Below are positions 1-5,134 of a stretch of DNA of 5,134 nucleotides, piece after piece. Every line of letters starts with the position of its first letter. Position 1 is the stretch's first letter. Below the pieces are notes generated by a model. It made no database searches. It was not told the origin of the DNA and was given only the letters and a program-made list of their open reading frames with translations. The stretch comes from an uncultured bacterium (lineage in GTDB: Bacteria; Bacteroidota; Bacteroidia; Bacteroidales; Bacteroidaceae): assembly GCA_905215575.1 (NCBI GenBank), contig CAJMQV010000140.1, positions 1 to 5,134 on the forward strand, in the 5' to 3' direction. The translations under genes and the position numbers were made by a program.

Positions 1-561
1 TGCGCCGTTATGCAGGGCTGGATTGGTACTTCTGCGCTGGCCGCTCATCAGATTATGACCAACGTAGCATCGGTATGTTACATGATTTATTACGGAATCG
101 GAGCTTCGGTAGCCATTCGCATCAGTCACTTTACCGGATTGAAAGATACGGGAAACGTGCGCCGCTGCGCCTTTGCTGGTTACCGTATGATTCTGTTCTG
201 CGGTATCGTTCTGTCGAGCATGATGGTTCTCTGCCGTCATCAGATCAGTTCGTTCTTTACGAACGATCCTGCGGTCAGCGCCATCGTCATGAGTCTTATG
301 GTACCTTTCGTACTCTATCAGTTAGGCGACGGATTGCAAACCAACTTTGCAAATGCTCTTCGCGGTATTGCTGATGTCAAACCCATGATGCGTTATGCTT
401 TTATCAGCTACATTGTAATATCTCTGCCGTTAAGTTATTTCCTGGGAATACAATTTGCTTGGGGACCGGTTGGTATTTGGATGGCCTTCCCTATAGCCCT
501 TTCTGTTGCCGGTATGCTTTTCTATTGGAGGTTCAATAAAAAGATTTCAAAGGGGTTATAA
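1..561 (+). CDS. MATE family efflux transporter, C-terminal part (5' end outside window)
   Basis: This is the last 186 residues of a multidrug and toxic compound extrusion (MATE) pump, an inner-membrane protein that exports cationic compounds in exchange for Na+ or H+. The frame is open from the first base (Cys-Ala-Val precedes the first Met), so the gene starts upstream. Full MATE proteins have about 450 residues and 12 helices, so roughly 260 residues are missing. Visible family signatures are the SALAAHQI segment (residues 11-18 of the visible part), which opens the second MatE repeat, a YGIGASVAIRIS stretch, and the GDGLQTNFANALRGIAD segment (109-125). About six hydrophobic segments follow, matching helices 7-12, and the protein ends in a short basic tail (KKISKGL). 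A strong terminator begins 7 bases after the TAA stop, so this is the end of its transcript. Substrate cannot be inferred. The family call is secure; the NorM-like subgroup is likely. Confidence 0.93.
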   Translation, partial: CAVMQGWIGTSALAAHQIMTNVASVCYMIYYGIGASVAIRISHFTGLKDTGNVRRCAFAGYRMILFCGIVLSSMMVLCRHQISSFFTNDPAVSAIVMSLMVPFVLYQLGDGLQTNFANALRGIADVKPMMRYAFISYIVISLPLSYFLGIQFAWGPVGIWMAFPIALSVAGMLFYWRFNKKISKGL

Positions 562-567
562 AAAAAG

Positions 568-603
568 AATCCTACTTGCAATCACTGCAGGTAGGATTTT
601 TTT
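568..603 (+). terminator. Rho-independent terminator after the MATE gene
   Basis: A 13-base-pair stem (568-580 with 586-598, one G-T wobble) closes a 5-base loop, ATCAC, and runs into seven Ts (597-603). It starts 7 bases beyond the MATE stop codon. A run of As at 560-566 precedes the stem, so it could also act on transcripts from the opposite strand, although that operon has its own hairpin nearer its end. Confidence 0.93.
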
Positions 604-621
604 AGATCTTCGCTAAGATCT
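604..621. repeat. Perfect 7-bp inverted repeat next to the terminator
   Basis: AGATCTT (604-610) and AAGATCT (615-621) form a perfect stem around the loop CGCT, directly abutting the T-tract of the MATE terminator. No T-run follows, so it is not itself a typical terminator. It could be a protein site, an RNA stem in a downstream transcript, or chance. Function unknown. Confidence 0.5.
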
Positions 622-629
622 CACCTTTG
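622..629 (+). promoter_or_regulatory. Weak Bacteroides -7-like element (CACCTTTG)
   Basis: CACCTTTG differs from the Bacteroides -7 consensus TAnnTTTG by one base (C for the first T). There is no clear TTTG -33 element at the right distance upstream, only the T-tract of the preceding terminator. If active, transcription would begin about 10-20 bases before the mini-ORF at 650. This is a tentative call based on the motif alone. Confidence 0.2.
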
Positions 630-644
630 TTAACCTTAAATCTA
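624..644. repeat. Imperfect direct repeat, left copy (partner at 725-746)
   Basis: CCTTTGTTAACCTTA followed by AATCTA here matches CCTTTTTTAACCTTA followed by CTATCTA at 725-746, with one substitution in the first 15 bases and one insertion plus one substitution after it. The two copies are 101 bases apart and bracket most of the intergenic region. The right copy overlaps the edge of a palindrome and ends next to the stop codon of the hydrolase gene. Low complexity makes chance possible, but the shared TTAACCTTA core is exact. Confidence 0.4.
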
Positions 645-649
645 ATACT

Positions 650-673
650 ATGAAAAACACAGTGCAAATATAA
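650..673 (+). other. Seven-codon mini-ORF (MKNTVQI) in the intergenic region
   Basis: An ATG at 650 opens a 7-codon frame, MKNTVQI, closed by TAA at 671-673. The upstream sequence is AT-rich, as is usual for Bacteroides leaders, and a weak -7-like box lies at 622-629. No plus-strand gene follows it in this gap, so it does not look like a functional leader peptide here. It may be a remnant of a leader region, part of a small RNA, or chance. Coding is not established. Confidence 0.2.
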
Positions 674-706
674 TATTTTATTTTATCAAAGCAATAGATA
701 TAAAAG

Positions 707-732
707 AAAAAGTTGTTATAACAACCTTTTTT
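707..732 (-). terminator. Terminator of the lipoprotein-murB-hydrolase operon (possibly bidirectional)
   Basis: A perfect 14-base palindrome, GTTGTTATAACAAC (712-725), is flanked by five As (707-711) and six Ts (727-732). Read on the minus strand it lies 15-40 bases beyond the hydrolase stop codon and ends in a T-rich run. One unpaired base (726) separates the palindrome from the A/T arms. The stem is AT-rich and so weaker than the hairpin at 568-603. The symmetry allows action in either direction. Confidence 0.65.
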
Positions 733-746
733 AACCTTACTATCTA
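725..746. repeat. Imperfect direct repeat, right copy (partner at 624-644)
   Basis: The second copy of the TTAACCTTA-centred repeat; its first two bases belong to the flank of the operon terminator palindrome, and it ends directly beside the stop codon of the minus-strand hydrolase gene. Meaning unknown. Confidence 0.4.
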
Positions 747-1505
747 TCAAATATCTATTTCCAACCCATCATAAGCCGCATAAATGTGTTCCGGAAGACG
801 ATTCTCCAAGTCCGCGTGTAAACCGGCCTGATGACTCATGTGAATCAGAAAAGTGCGATGTGCTTTGACCTTGCCTGCGAAATCACAAGCATCGGTTATC
901 GTCTGGTGAGAATAATGCTCTTTATACCGGAGTCCGTTAACCACCAACAGATCCAAATCCTGTAAAAACTCCAGTTCAGACTCTGGGATGGTTTTCATAT
1001 CCGTTATATAAGCCATATTGTTTACTCTATATCCCAAAATAGGAAGTGCCGCATGCATCACCCGAATCGGAGTGACTTGAAAACCGGCCACCCGAAAAGT
1101 TTCATGCAACTGAACCGGATGTAGCTCTATATTCGGCACTCCGGGATATTTGTTTTCAAGAAAACAATAAGGCAAACGAGTACGTATCCGCTCTGCAACA
1201 TATTGCTCCATATATAAAGGTATAGAGCCCAACGCACAAAACGGACGCAGATCATCTATTCCTCCTACATGGTCATAATGCTCATGCGAAACAAGAACAC
1301 CGTCAATCTTTCCATATGGAATACGCAACATTTGCTGCCGGAAATCAGGCCCGCAATCCAACAAAAGCCGGTTTCCGTTCTCTTCCAAAAGCAAAGAGGT
1401 TCTGAAACGCTTGTCACGGGAATCCTTACTGGTGCAAACAGCACAGTTACATCCTACTTGAGGCACTCCCGTACTTGTTCCGGTACCCAAAAAAGTTATT
1501 TTCAT
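747..1505 (-). CDS. PhnP-like metallo-beta-lactamase-fold hydrolase
   Basis: A 252-residue cytoplasmic protein of the metallo-beta-lactamase fold, closest in layout to PhnP, the phosphoribosyl 1,2-cyclic phosphate phosphodiesterase of the C-P lyase pathway. The metal site is visible: HEHYDH (74-79), His151, Asp169 (in YITD) and His222. The PhnP-type extra zinc site is also present: Cys19, Cys21 and Cys24 in GCNCAVC, probably with His225 of the HMSH motif. The N-terminus (FLGTGTSTGVPQ) and the C-terminus (LPEHIYAAYDGLEI) match PhnP in order and spacing. PhnP has about 250 residues, so the length is complete. It is the last gene of the minus-strand operon, starting 4 bases after the murB stop. 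No other phosphonate genes are present, so the true substrate is probably another cyclic phosphodiester or related compound. Fold and metal ligands are certain; the reaction is inferred, so no symbol is given. Confidence 0.9.
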   Translation of the reverse strand: MKITFLGTGTSTGVPQVGCNCAVCTSKDSRDKRFRTSLLLEENGNRLLLDCGPDFRQQMLRIPYGKIDGVLVSHEHYDHVGGIDDLRPFCALGSIPLYMEQYVAERIRTRLPYCFLENKYPGVPNIELHPVQLHETFRVAGFQVTPIRVMHAALPILGYRVNNMAYITDMKTIPESELEFLQDLDLLVVNGLRYKEHYSHQTITDACDFAGKVKAHRTFLIHMSHQAGLHADLENRLPEHIYAAYDGLEIDI

Positions 1506-1509
1506 ATAA

Positions 1510-2544
1510 TTATGAAGCTATAAAGTTCACTTCGGGATGCAAATCAATATCAAACTTTTCCTTGACACTCTGACATACGGCTGCCGCCAGATCGGCAACA
1601 TCCTGTCCGGTAGCCCCACCACAGTTCACCAGAACTAACGGCTGTTTGCTATATACCCCAACAGGACCTTGAATCTTTCCTTTCCAACCACACTGCTCTA
1701 TGAGCCATGCAGCCGGTATCTTGACACGTTCTTCATCAATCTCATAAAAAGGCACATGAGTGTAGCTTTGCTGAAAACGCTCCAAAAGCTGTTTGTCAAC
1801 CACCGGATTCATAAAGAAACTGCCGGCATTGCCCAAAACATTAGGGTCCGGCAACTTTTCATCGCGCAGATGAATCACCTCCTTACGGATGTCAGTCGGA
1901 GTGAGTTGGCGACGTTCGTACTTCACATCAACAACTGTTTTCAATGCCTTATACGACAAATTAGGTACAAACTTCTTGGAAAGCTTGTAATGTACATAAG
2001 TTACGGCATAACGGCCCTTAAATTCATTCTTGAAAATGCTGTCACGGTAACCATACAGACAATCTTTCTTGGAAATCAGACGCTTCTTGCCGGTTTCCAG
2101 ATCTACCACTTCTACACGAAGAATCGTATCCGATGCCTCAACTCCATAAGCTCCGATATTCTGCACGGCGCTGGCTCCCACTTCACCGGGAATGCCCGAC
2201 AGGTTTTCAATACCACAGAATCCGTTCAAAGTACAGTAGGCCACAAAGTCATCCCATTTCAATCCGCTGCCCACACGCAGTACAATGACATTCTTCCGTT
2301 CAGAAATACGTTGTATGTTTTTTATTTGGGAATGAAGAATCACTCCGTCAAAATCTTTAAGGAACAAAAGGTTACTTCCCTCTCCGATATGCAGCATCGG
2401 TTTTCTCTCTCCCGGTGTATGTCTGAGATCAGATATAAAATCTGTCAGTTCTTCCACACTGCTGTATTCAAAAAAGGTTTTTGCGGCAACATCAATGCCA
2501 AAAGTATTATGCTTTAATAAAGAGTAATTGTATTTTGTATTCAT
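1510..2544 (-). CDS. murB: UDP-N-acetylenolpyruvoylglucosamine reductase (MurB)
   Basis: MurB reduces UDP-GlcNAc-enolpyruvate to UDP-N-acetylmuramic acid with NADPH and bound FAD, the second committed step of cytoplasmic peptidoglycan precursor synthesis. The 344 residues match the 342-residue E. coli enzyme nearly end to end. Visible are the N-terminal NTFGID, the FAD-binding segment GEGSNLLFL (54-62), SGIPGEVGASAVQNIGAYGVE (116-136), and the type I signature GYRDSIFK with catalytic Arg167. Tyr198 lies in the loop equivalent to E. coli Tyr190, which marks this as a type I MurB. The proton donor Ser242 (in GNAGSFF) and Glu338 (in PEVNFI) are present, so the active site is intact. The start ATG lies 7 bases after the upstream lipoprotein stop, and the hydrolase starts 4 bases after the murB stop, which implies co-transcription and perhaps translational coupling. 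No Shine-Dalgarno sequence is seen, as is normal in Bacteroides. Confidence 0.97.
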   Translation of the reverse strand: MNTKYNYSLLKHNTFGIDVAAKTFFEYSSVEELTDFISDLRHTPGERKPMLHIGEGSNLLFLKDFDGVILHSQIKNIQRISERKNVIVLRVGSGLKWDDFVAYCTLNGFCGIENLSGIPGEVGASAVQNIGAYGVEASDTILRVEVVDLETGKKRLISKKDCLYGYRDSIFKNEFKGRYAVTYVHYKLSKKFVPNLSYKALKTVVDVKYERRQLTPTDIRKEVIHLRDEKLPDPNVLGNAGSFFMNPVVDKQLLERFQQSYTHVPFYEIDEERVKIPAAWLIEQCGWKGKIQGPVGVYSKQPLVLVNCGGATGQDVADLAAAVCQSVKEKFDIDLHPEVNFIAS

Positions 2545-2551
2545 TCAAATT

Positions 2552-3406
2552 TTAATTTTCGTAAGAAACAAATTTCCAGTGCCCGTTTTTCTTTGTAAAA
2601 GTCAATACATCCAACATCCCGTTGGAGATACCGCGCTTTACAAATACAATATGATTCGTATTTTTATAAGTCTGTCCATAACGAATATTGGTTATCTCTG
2701 TTTCCGGCAAAACCGGCTTGAAGGCAAACCATTGGTCTACTGACAAAGTTCCCTCTATCGTTCCGAAATCATTTTCCGGATCGGCGGTCACAAAGCGCAG
2801 CGGATCCTCAATGGCCTGTCGCTGCATCAGCGAATCCGAAGCAAATTTTTCATAGAAGTCCAGGAAATCGGCCAAAGGCGAACCTTTCAACGGTCGTTCG
2901 GATTCCTGACAGAGCATCCACAATCCTTTTATCTTTTCAAAATGAAAAACCTTAATGAAATCCTTTTTCAAGTTGATTTTCTCAATATCCACAACCTTTG
3001 TTTCTGTGCTGTTCTCCAACTCCATCTCGTCTTCATTATTGAAGAGCACCGTATAATATTCAGGCGAAACGAAGATATTATCATGTTTCCATGAATTCTT
3101 CTCAATAACAGAAGTAACCTGTTTGCCTCCCGTTTGCTTCACATATTTAAGAGGAAAGCGCACGCGCTCTTTTTGCAGGTTACGGTCCTGAATAAAAGTG
3201 AAGATAAAGTCACCGAAAAACTCATCGACATTTTTATTGGCCAAACCGTCTGAAATCTCGGCCGACAGATCTGAATCCGAATCGGAAAGATATAAAGTAT
3301 CTGCCGCATCTGTCTGATTAACCCCATCCGGATTATCTGCTTTTTTTGAATCACAAGCAGCCAACAACAAAACCAACAAGAATAAATTTTCTATTTTTTT
3401 CATCAT
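2552..3406 (-). CDS. DUF4348-type lipoprotein with an internally duplicated domain
   Basis: A 284-residue predicted lipoprotein of unknown function, recalled as the Bacteroidetes DUF4348 family. It begins with a basic residue pair and a hydrophobic run ending in the lipobox LAAC, so Cys18 would be lipidated after signal peptidase II cleavage. A low-complexity acidic linker follows (about 19-55, including SDSDSD). The rest reads as two related halves: Phe64, Phe67, Phe71, Asp74, Gln78, Pro85 and Leu86 recur exactly 117 residues later as Phe181, Phe184, Phe188, Asp191, Gln195, Pro202 and Leu203, and each half ends in a K-x-x-G-x-W strand (Trp163, Trp277). No catalytic motif is visible. Two consecutive ATG codons (3404-3406 and 3401-3403) are possible starts; the first is chosen. 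It is the first gene of the operon with murB and the hydrolase, and a -7 element lies about 40 bases upstream. A role at the cell envelope is only a guess from the lipobox and murB. Confidence 0.85.
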   Translation of the reverse strand: MMKKIENLFLLVLLLAACDSKKADNPDGVNQTDAADTLYLSDSDSDLSAEISDGLANKNVDEFFGDFIFTFIQDRNLQKERVRFPLKYVKQTGGKQVTSVIEKNSWKHDNIFVSPEYYTVLFNNEDEMELENSTETKVVDIEKINLKKDFIKVFHFEKIKGLWMLCQESERPLKGSPLADFLDFYEKFASDSLMQRQAIEDPLRFVTADPENDFGTIEGTLSVDQWFAFKPVLPETEITNIRYGQTYKNTNHIVFVKRGISNGMLDVLTFTKKNGHWKFVSYEN

Positions 3407-3445
3407 TGTACAATTAAGGTACGAAACCTTTTTCTAAAAAACGCA

Positions 3446-3453
3446 CAAATTTA
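3446..3453 (-). promoter_or_regulatory. Bacteroides -7 promoter element for the lipoprotein-murB operon
   Basis: On the minus strand this reads TAAATTTG, an exact match to the Bacteroides -7 consensus TAnnTTTG. A TTTC at 3476-3479 (minus strand), 22 bases further upstream, is a poor substitute for the -33 TTTG. Transcription would start near 3440 and leave a leader of about 34 bases before the lipoprotein ATG. Confidence 0.6.
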
Positions 3454-3455
3454 CG

Positions 3456-3471
3456 CTTTTATTTTTAAAAG
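3456..3471. repeat. AT-rich inverted repeat between the two divergent promoters
   Basis: CTTTTA (3456-3461) and TAAAAG (3466-3471) form a perfect 6-base inverted repeat around TTTT. It lies between the two divergent -7 elements, about 3 bases upstream of the minus-strand one. It could be a shared operator or simply an AT-rich upstream region; the base composition makes chance quite likely. Confidence 0.3.
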
Positions 3472-3497
3472 GAGTGAAAGTTTTGCGTATAAATGAT

Positions 3498-3505
3498 TAC
3501 CTTTG
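3498..3505 (+). promoter_or_regulatory. Bacteroides -7 promoter element for pheS
   Basis: TACCTTTG matches the consensus TAnnTTTG exactly and lies 36 bases before the pheS ATG, giving a leader of roughly 30 bases. The nearest TTTG (3482-3485) leaves only 12 bases of spacer, shorter than the usual 19-21, so the -33 box is weak or absent. The short leader has no room for a tRNA-sensing or attenuator structure. Confidence 0.65.
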
Positions 3506-3541
3506 TCATATTTTAAAACGAAAACTATTTTCTGAACATTT

Positions 3542-4561
3542 ATGATAGCTAAAATTCAACAACTTCTTGAAGAAGTAGAAACTCTACAAGCAAACAGTAT
3601 TGAAGAGGTAGAAGCTCTGAGAATCAAATACCTGAGCAAGAAAGGTGTGATCAATGCGTTAATGGCAGACTTCAGAAACGTGCCTGCAGAAGAGAAAAAG
3701 GAAGTAGGTATGAAGCTGAACGAACTGAAGAACAAAGCACAGGAGCAGATCAATGCGTTGAAAGAAGCTGTAGCCATACAAGACAACAGTCACGACGATC
3801 TGGACCTTACCCGCACTGCCTACCCTATCCAGTTGGGAACCCGCCATCCGCTGACCATCGTCAAGAATGAGATTGTAGACATCTTCTCACGTCTGGGCTT
3901 CACTATGGCCGAAGGTCCTGAAGTAGAAGACGACTGGCACGTGTACTCATCCATGAACTTTGCCGACGATCATCCGGCACGCGATATGCAGGACACTTTC
4001 TTCGTTGAGGCTCATCCCGACATCATCCTGCGTTCACACACTTCATCCGTACAGGCACGCACCATGGAGAGCCAACAGCCTCCTATCCGTGTGATCTGCC
4101 CGGGACGTGTATACCGTAACGAGGCGATTTCCGCCCGTGCGCACTGCTTCTTCCACCAGGTAGAAGGTCTGTACATTGACAAAAACGTATCATTCACCGA
4201 CCTGAAACAGGTGCTTCTGCTCTTTGCTCAGGAAATGTTCGGCAATGACACCAAGATCCGTCTGCGTCCGTCATACTTCCCATTTACCGAGCCTTCTGCC
4301 GAAATGGACATCAGCTGTAACATCTGCGGCGGCAAGGGATGTTCATTCTGCAAGCACACCGGATGGGTGGAGATTCTGGGTTGCGGTATGGTTGATCCTG
4401 CCGTACTGGAAGCCAACGGCATAGACAGCAGCGTTTACACCGGATATGCCTTCGGTATGGGTATCGAACGAATCACCAACCTGAAATATCAGGTAAAAGA
4501 CTTACGTATGTTCTCTGAAAATGATACCAGATTCCTTGAAGAATTTGAATCAGCCAACTGA
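3542..4561 (+). CDS. pheS: Phenylalanine--tRNA ligase alpha subunit
   Basis: PheS is the catalytic subunit of the cytoplasmic alpha2-beta2 phenylalanyl-tRNA synthetase and charges tRNA-Phe using ATP. The 339 residues are full length. An N-terminal charged coiled-coil arm (about 1-85) precedes the class II catalytic core. The core shows motif 1 around HPLTIVKNEIVDIFSRLGF (102-120), the substrate-binding RSHTSSVQ (164-171), motif 2 in GRVYRNE (188-194) with FHQVEGLYID (204-213), and motif 3 GMGIERI (305-311). A CxxC-x4-CxxC cluster (Cys259, 262, 267, 270) sits before GWVEILGCGMV; this is common in bacterial PheS. Ala303 in GYAFGMG is the residue equivalent to E. coli Ala294, which shapes the Phe pocket, and is wild type. 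The beta subunit gene pheT is not adjacent here, as a transporter follows. The ATG at 3542 lies 36 bases from the -7 element and no upstream alternative is needed. Confidence 0.98.
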   Translation: MIAKIQQLLEEVETLQANSIEEVEALRIKYLSKKGVINALMADFRNVPAEEKKEVGMKLNELKNKAQEQINALKEAVAIQDNSHDDLDLTRTAYPIQLGTRHPLTIVKNEIVDIFSRLGFTMAEGPEVEDDWHVYSSMNFADDHPARDMQDTFFVEAHPDIILRSHTSSVQARTMESQQPPIRVICPGRVYRNEAISARAHCFFHQVEGLYIDKNVSFTDLKQVLLLFAQEMFGNDTKIRLRPSYFPFTEPSAEMDISCNICGGKGCSFCKHTGWVEILGCGMVDPAVLEANGIDSSVYTGYAFGMGIERITNLKYQVKDLRMFSENDTRFLEEFESAN

Positions 4562-5134
4562 TCCGACTCTTTTACAAAACACTCAAAAACTGTTTACGAG
4601 CAGTTATATTTGTATATTAGCAGCCAACTTCCTGTTGTATTTCGGGTTTTGGCTGCTAATACCCGTTTTACCCTTTTATCTGAAAGAAAGTTTCCAGTGT
4701 CCGGAAAGCACCATTGGCGTGGTGCTCTGTGCCTACACCATATCTTCTTTGTGCACCCGTCCGTTCATGGGCTACCTCTACGACGGTTTCCCGCGCAAAC
4801 CGCTCTATCTGTTCGCTTACCTTATCTTCATGCTTATCTTTGCCGGATACGTCGGCACGGAGAGTCTGTTGCTCTTCATCGTGCTGCGCGTGTTGCACGG
4901 CATCGCTTTCGGTACGGTGACTGTAGGCGGAAACACTTTGGTGATCGACATCACTCCCTCTCAACGACGAGGCACAGCCTTGGGATTCTACGGACTGACG
5001 AACAACATTGCCATGAGCATCGGTCCGATGACCGGACTGTTGCTGCACGATCATCATGTGTCGTTCGAAGCCATTTTCTGTTGTGGACTGGGTGACCTGT
5101 GCCACATACTCCGGATCCCTCTGATAAATATCAG
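4521..5134 (+). CDS. MFS transporter, N-terminal part (3' end outside window)
   Basis: The first 204 residues of a major facilitator superfamily transporter, an inner-membrane secondary carrier of about 400 residues. It runs in frame from ATG 4521 with no stop to the window edge. Landmarks are helix 1 (about 28-52), the loop 2-3 motif A GYLYDGFPRKPLYL (84-97), the helix 4 Arg123 of RVLHG (motif B), and an antiporter-type motif C, IGPMTG (167-172), in helix 5, which suggests a drug/H+ antiporter. Substrate is unknown. The start is a choice: ATG 4521 is the only in-frame ATG upstream of helix 1 and overlaps the end of pheS by 41 bases; TTG codons at 4536 and 4545 are alternatives, also inside pheS. 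No promoter or terminator separates the genes, so it is probably co-transcribed with pheS. From residue 191 the frame looks poor for a membrane helix (Asp192, His195, Arg198), possibly a sequence error near the edge. Confidence 0.88.
   Translation, partial: MIPDSLKNLNQPTDPTLLQNTQKLFTSSYICILAANFLLYFGFWLLIPVLPFYLKESFQCPESTIGVVLCAYTISSLCTRPFMGYLYDGFPRKPLYLFAYLIFMLIFAGYVGTESLLLFIVLRVLHGIAFGTVTVGGNTLVIDITPSQRRGTALGFYGLTNNIAMSIGPMTGLLLHDHHVSFEAIFCCGLGDLCHILRIPLINI

Noticed and set aside
1669..2517. A 282-codon open frame on the plus strand opposite murB
   Set aside because: It lies wholly antisense to an intact, clearly conserved murB, has no recognisable domain or promoter, and its composition fits a shadow of the real gene.
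3406..3413. Palindrome TTGTACAA at the lipoprotein start codon
   Set aside because: Eight bases in AT-rich DNA is weak, there is no second copy nearby, and it lies downstream of the predicted transcription start; I cannot support an operator call.
4314..4353. CxxC-x4-CxxC cysteine cluster in PheS as an unusual insertion
   Set aside because: Many bacterial PheS proteins carry this same cluster just before the GW-E-I-L-G segment, so it is a normal family feature.
4610..5105. Open frames of 161 codons (+) and 145 codons (-) across the transporter
   Set aside because: The frame beginning at 4521 carries MFS motifs A, B and C; these others are rich in Arg, His and Ser with no family resemblance and are shadows.
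1..5134. Mobile element, CRISPR, defence or toxin-antitoxin system
   Set aside because: No transposase, integrase, terminal inverted repeats, spaced direct-repeat array or small paired ORFs are visible; all sizeable coding space is accounted for by housekeeping or transport genes and one lipoprotein.

Overview
The window looks like ordinary chromosome from a Bacteroidales bacterium, most likely Bacteroides or a close relative. The reasons are a DUF4348-type lipoprotein, promoter elements of the Bacteroides form TAnnTTTG on both strands of the one divergent intergenic region, AT-rich leaders without Shine-Dalgarno sequences, and protein sequences close to what I know of Bacteroides MurB, PheS and MFS proteins. 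This assignment is inference; there is no rRNA to confirm it.

Layout, left to right. At 1-561 (+) is the C-terminal part of a MATE efflux pump, cut by the window edge and followed by a strong terminator hairpin (568-603). A convergent intergenic region (562-746) also holds a second perfect inverted repeat, a 7-codon mini-ORF, an imperfect direct repeat with 101-base spacing, and a terminator for the opposing operon. At 747-3406 a tight three-gene operon runs on the minus strand in the order lipoprotein, murB, PhnP-like metallo-beta-lactamase-fold hydrolase, with gaps of 7 and 4 bases. A divergent promoter region (3407-3541) carries one TAnnTTTG element on each strand with an AT-rich inverted repeat between them. 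At 3542-4561 (+) is pheS, whose 3' end overlaps the start of an MFS transporter gene (4521 to the window end, truncated).

Functionally this is housekeeping: phenylalanyl-tRNA charging (PheS), peptidoglycan precursor synthesis (MurB), two membrane transporters, one predicted phosphodiesterase-like hydrolase and one lipoprotein of unknown role. I see no defence system, mobile element, CRISPR array, tRNA or rRNA. The points most worth a second look are the internal duplication in the lipoprotein, the layered structure of the 604-746 gap, the 41-base pheS/MFS overlap, and a stretch at the window's right edge where the MFS reading frame stops looking like a membrane helix. I did not find a convincing new biological system.
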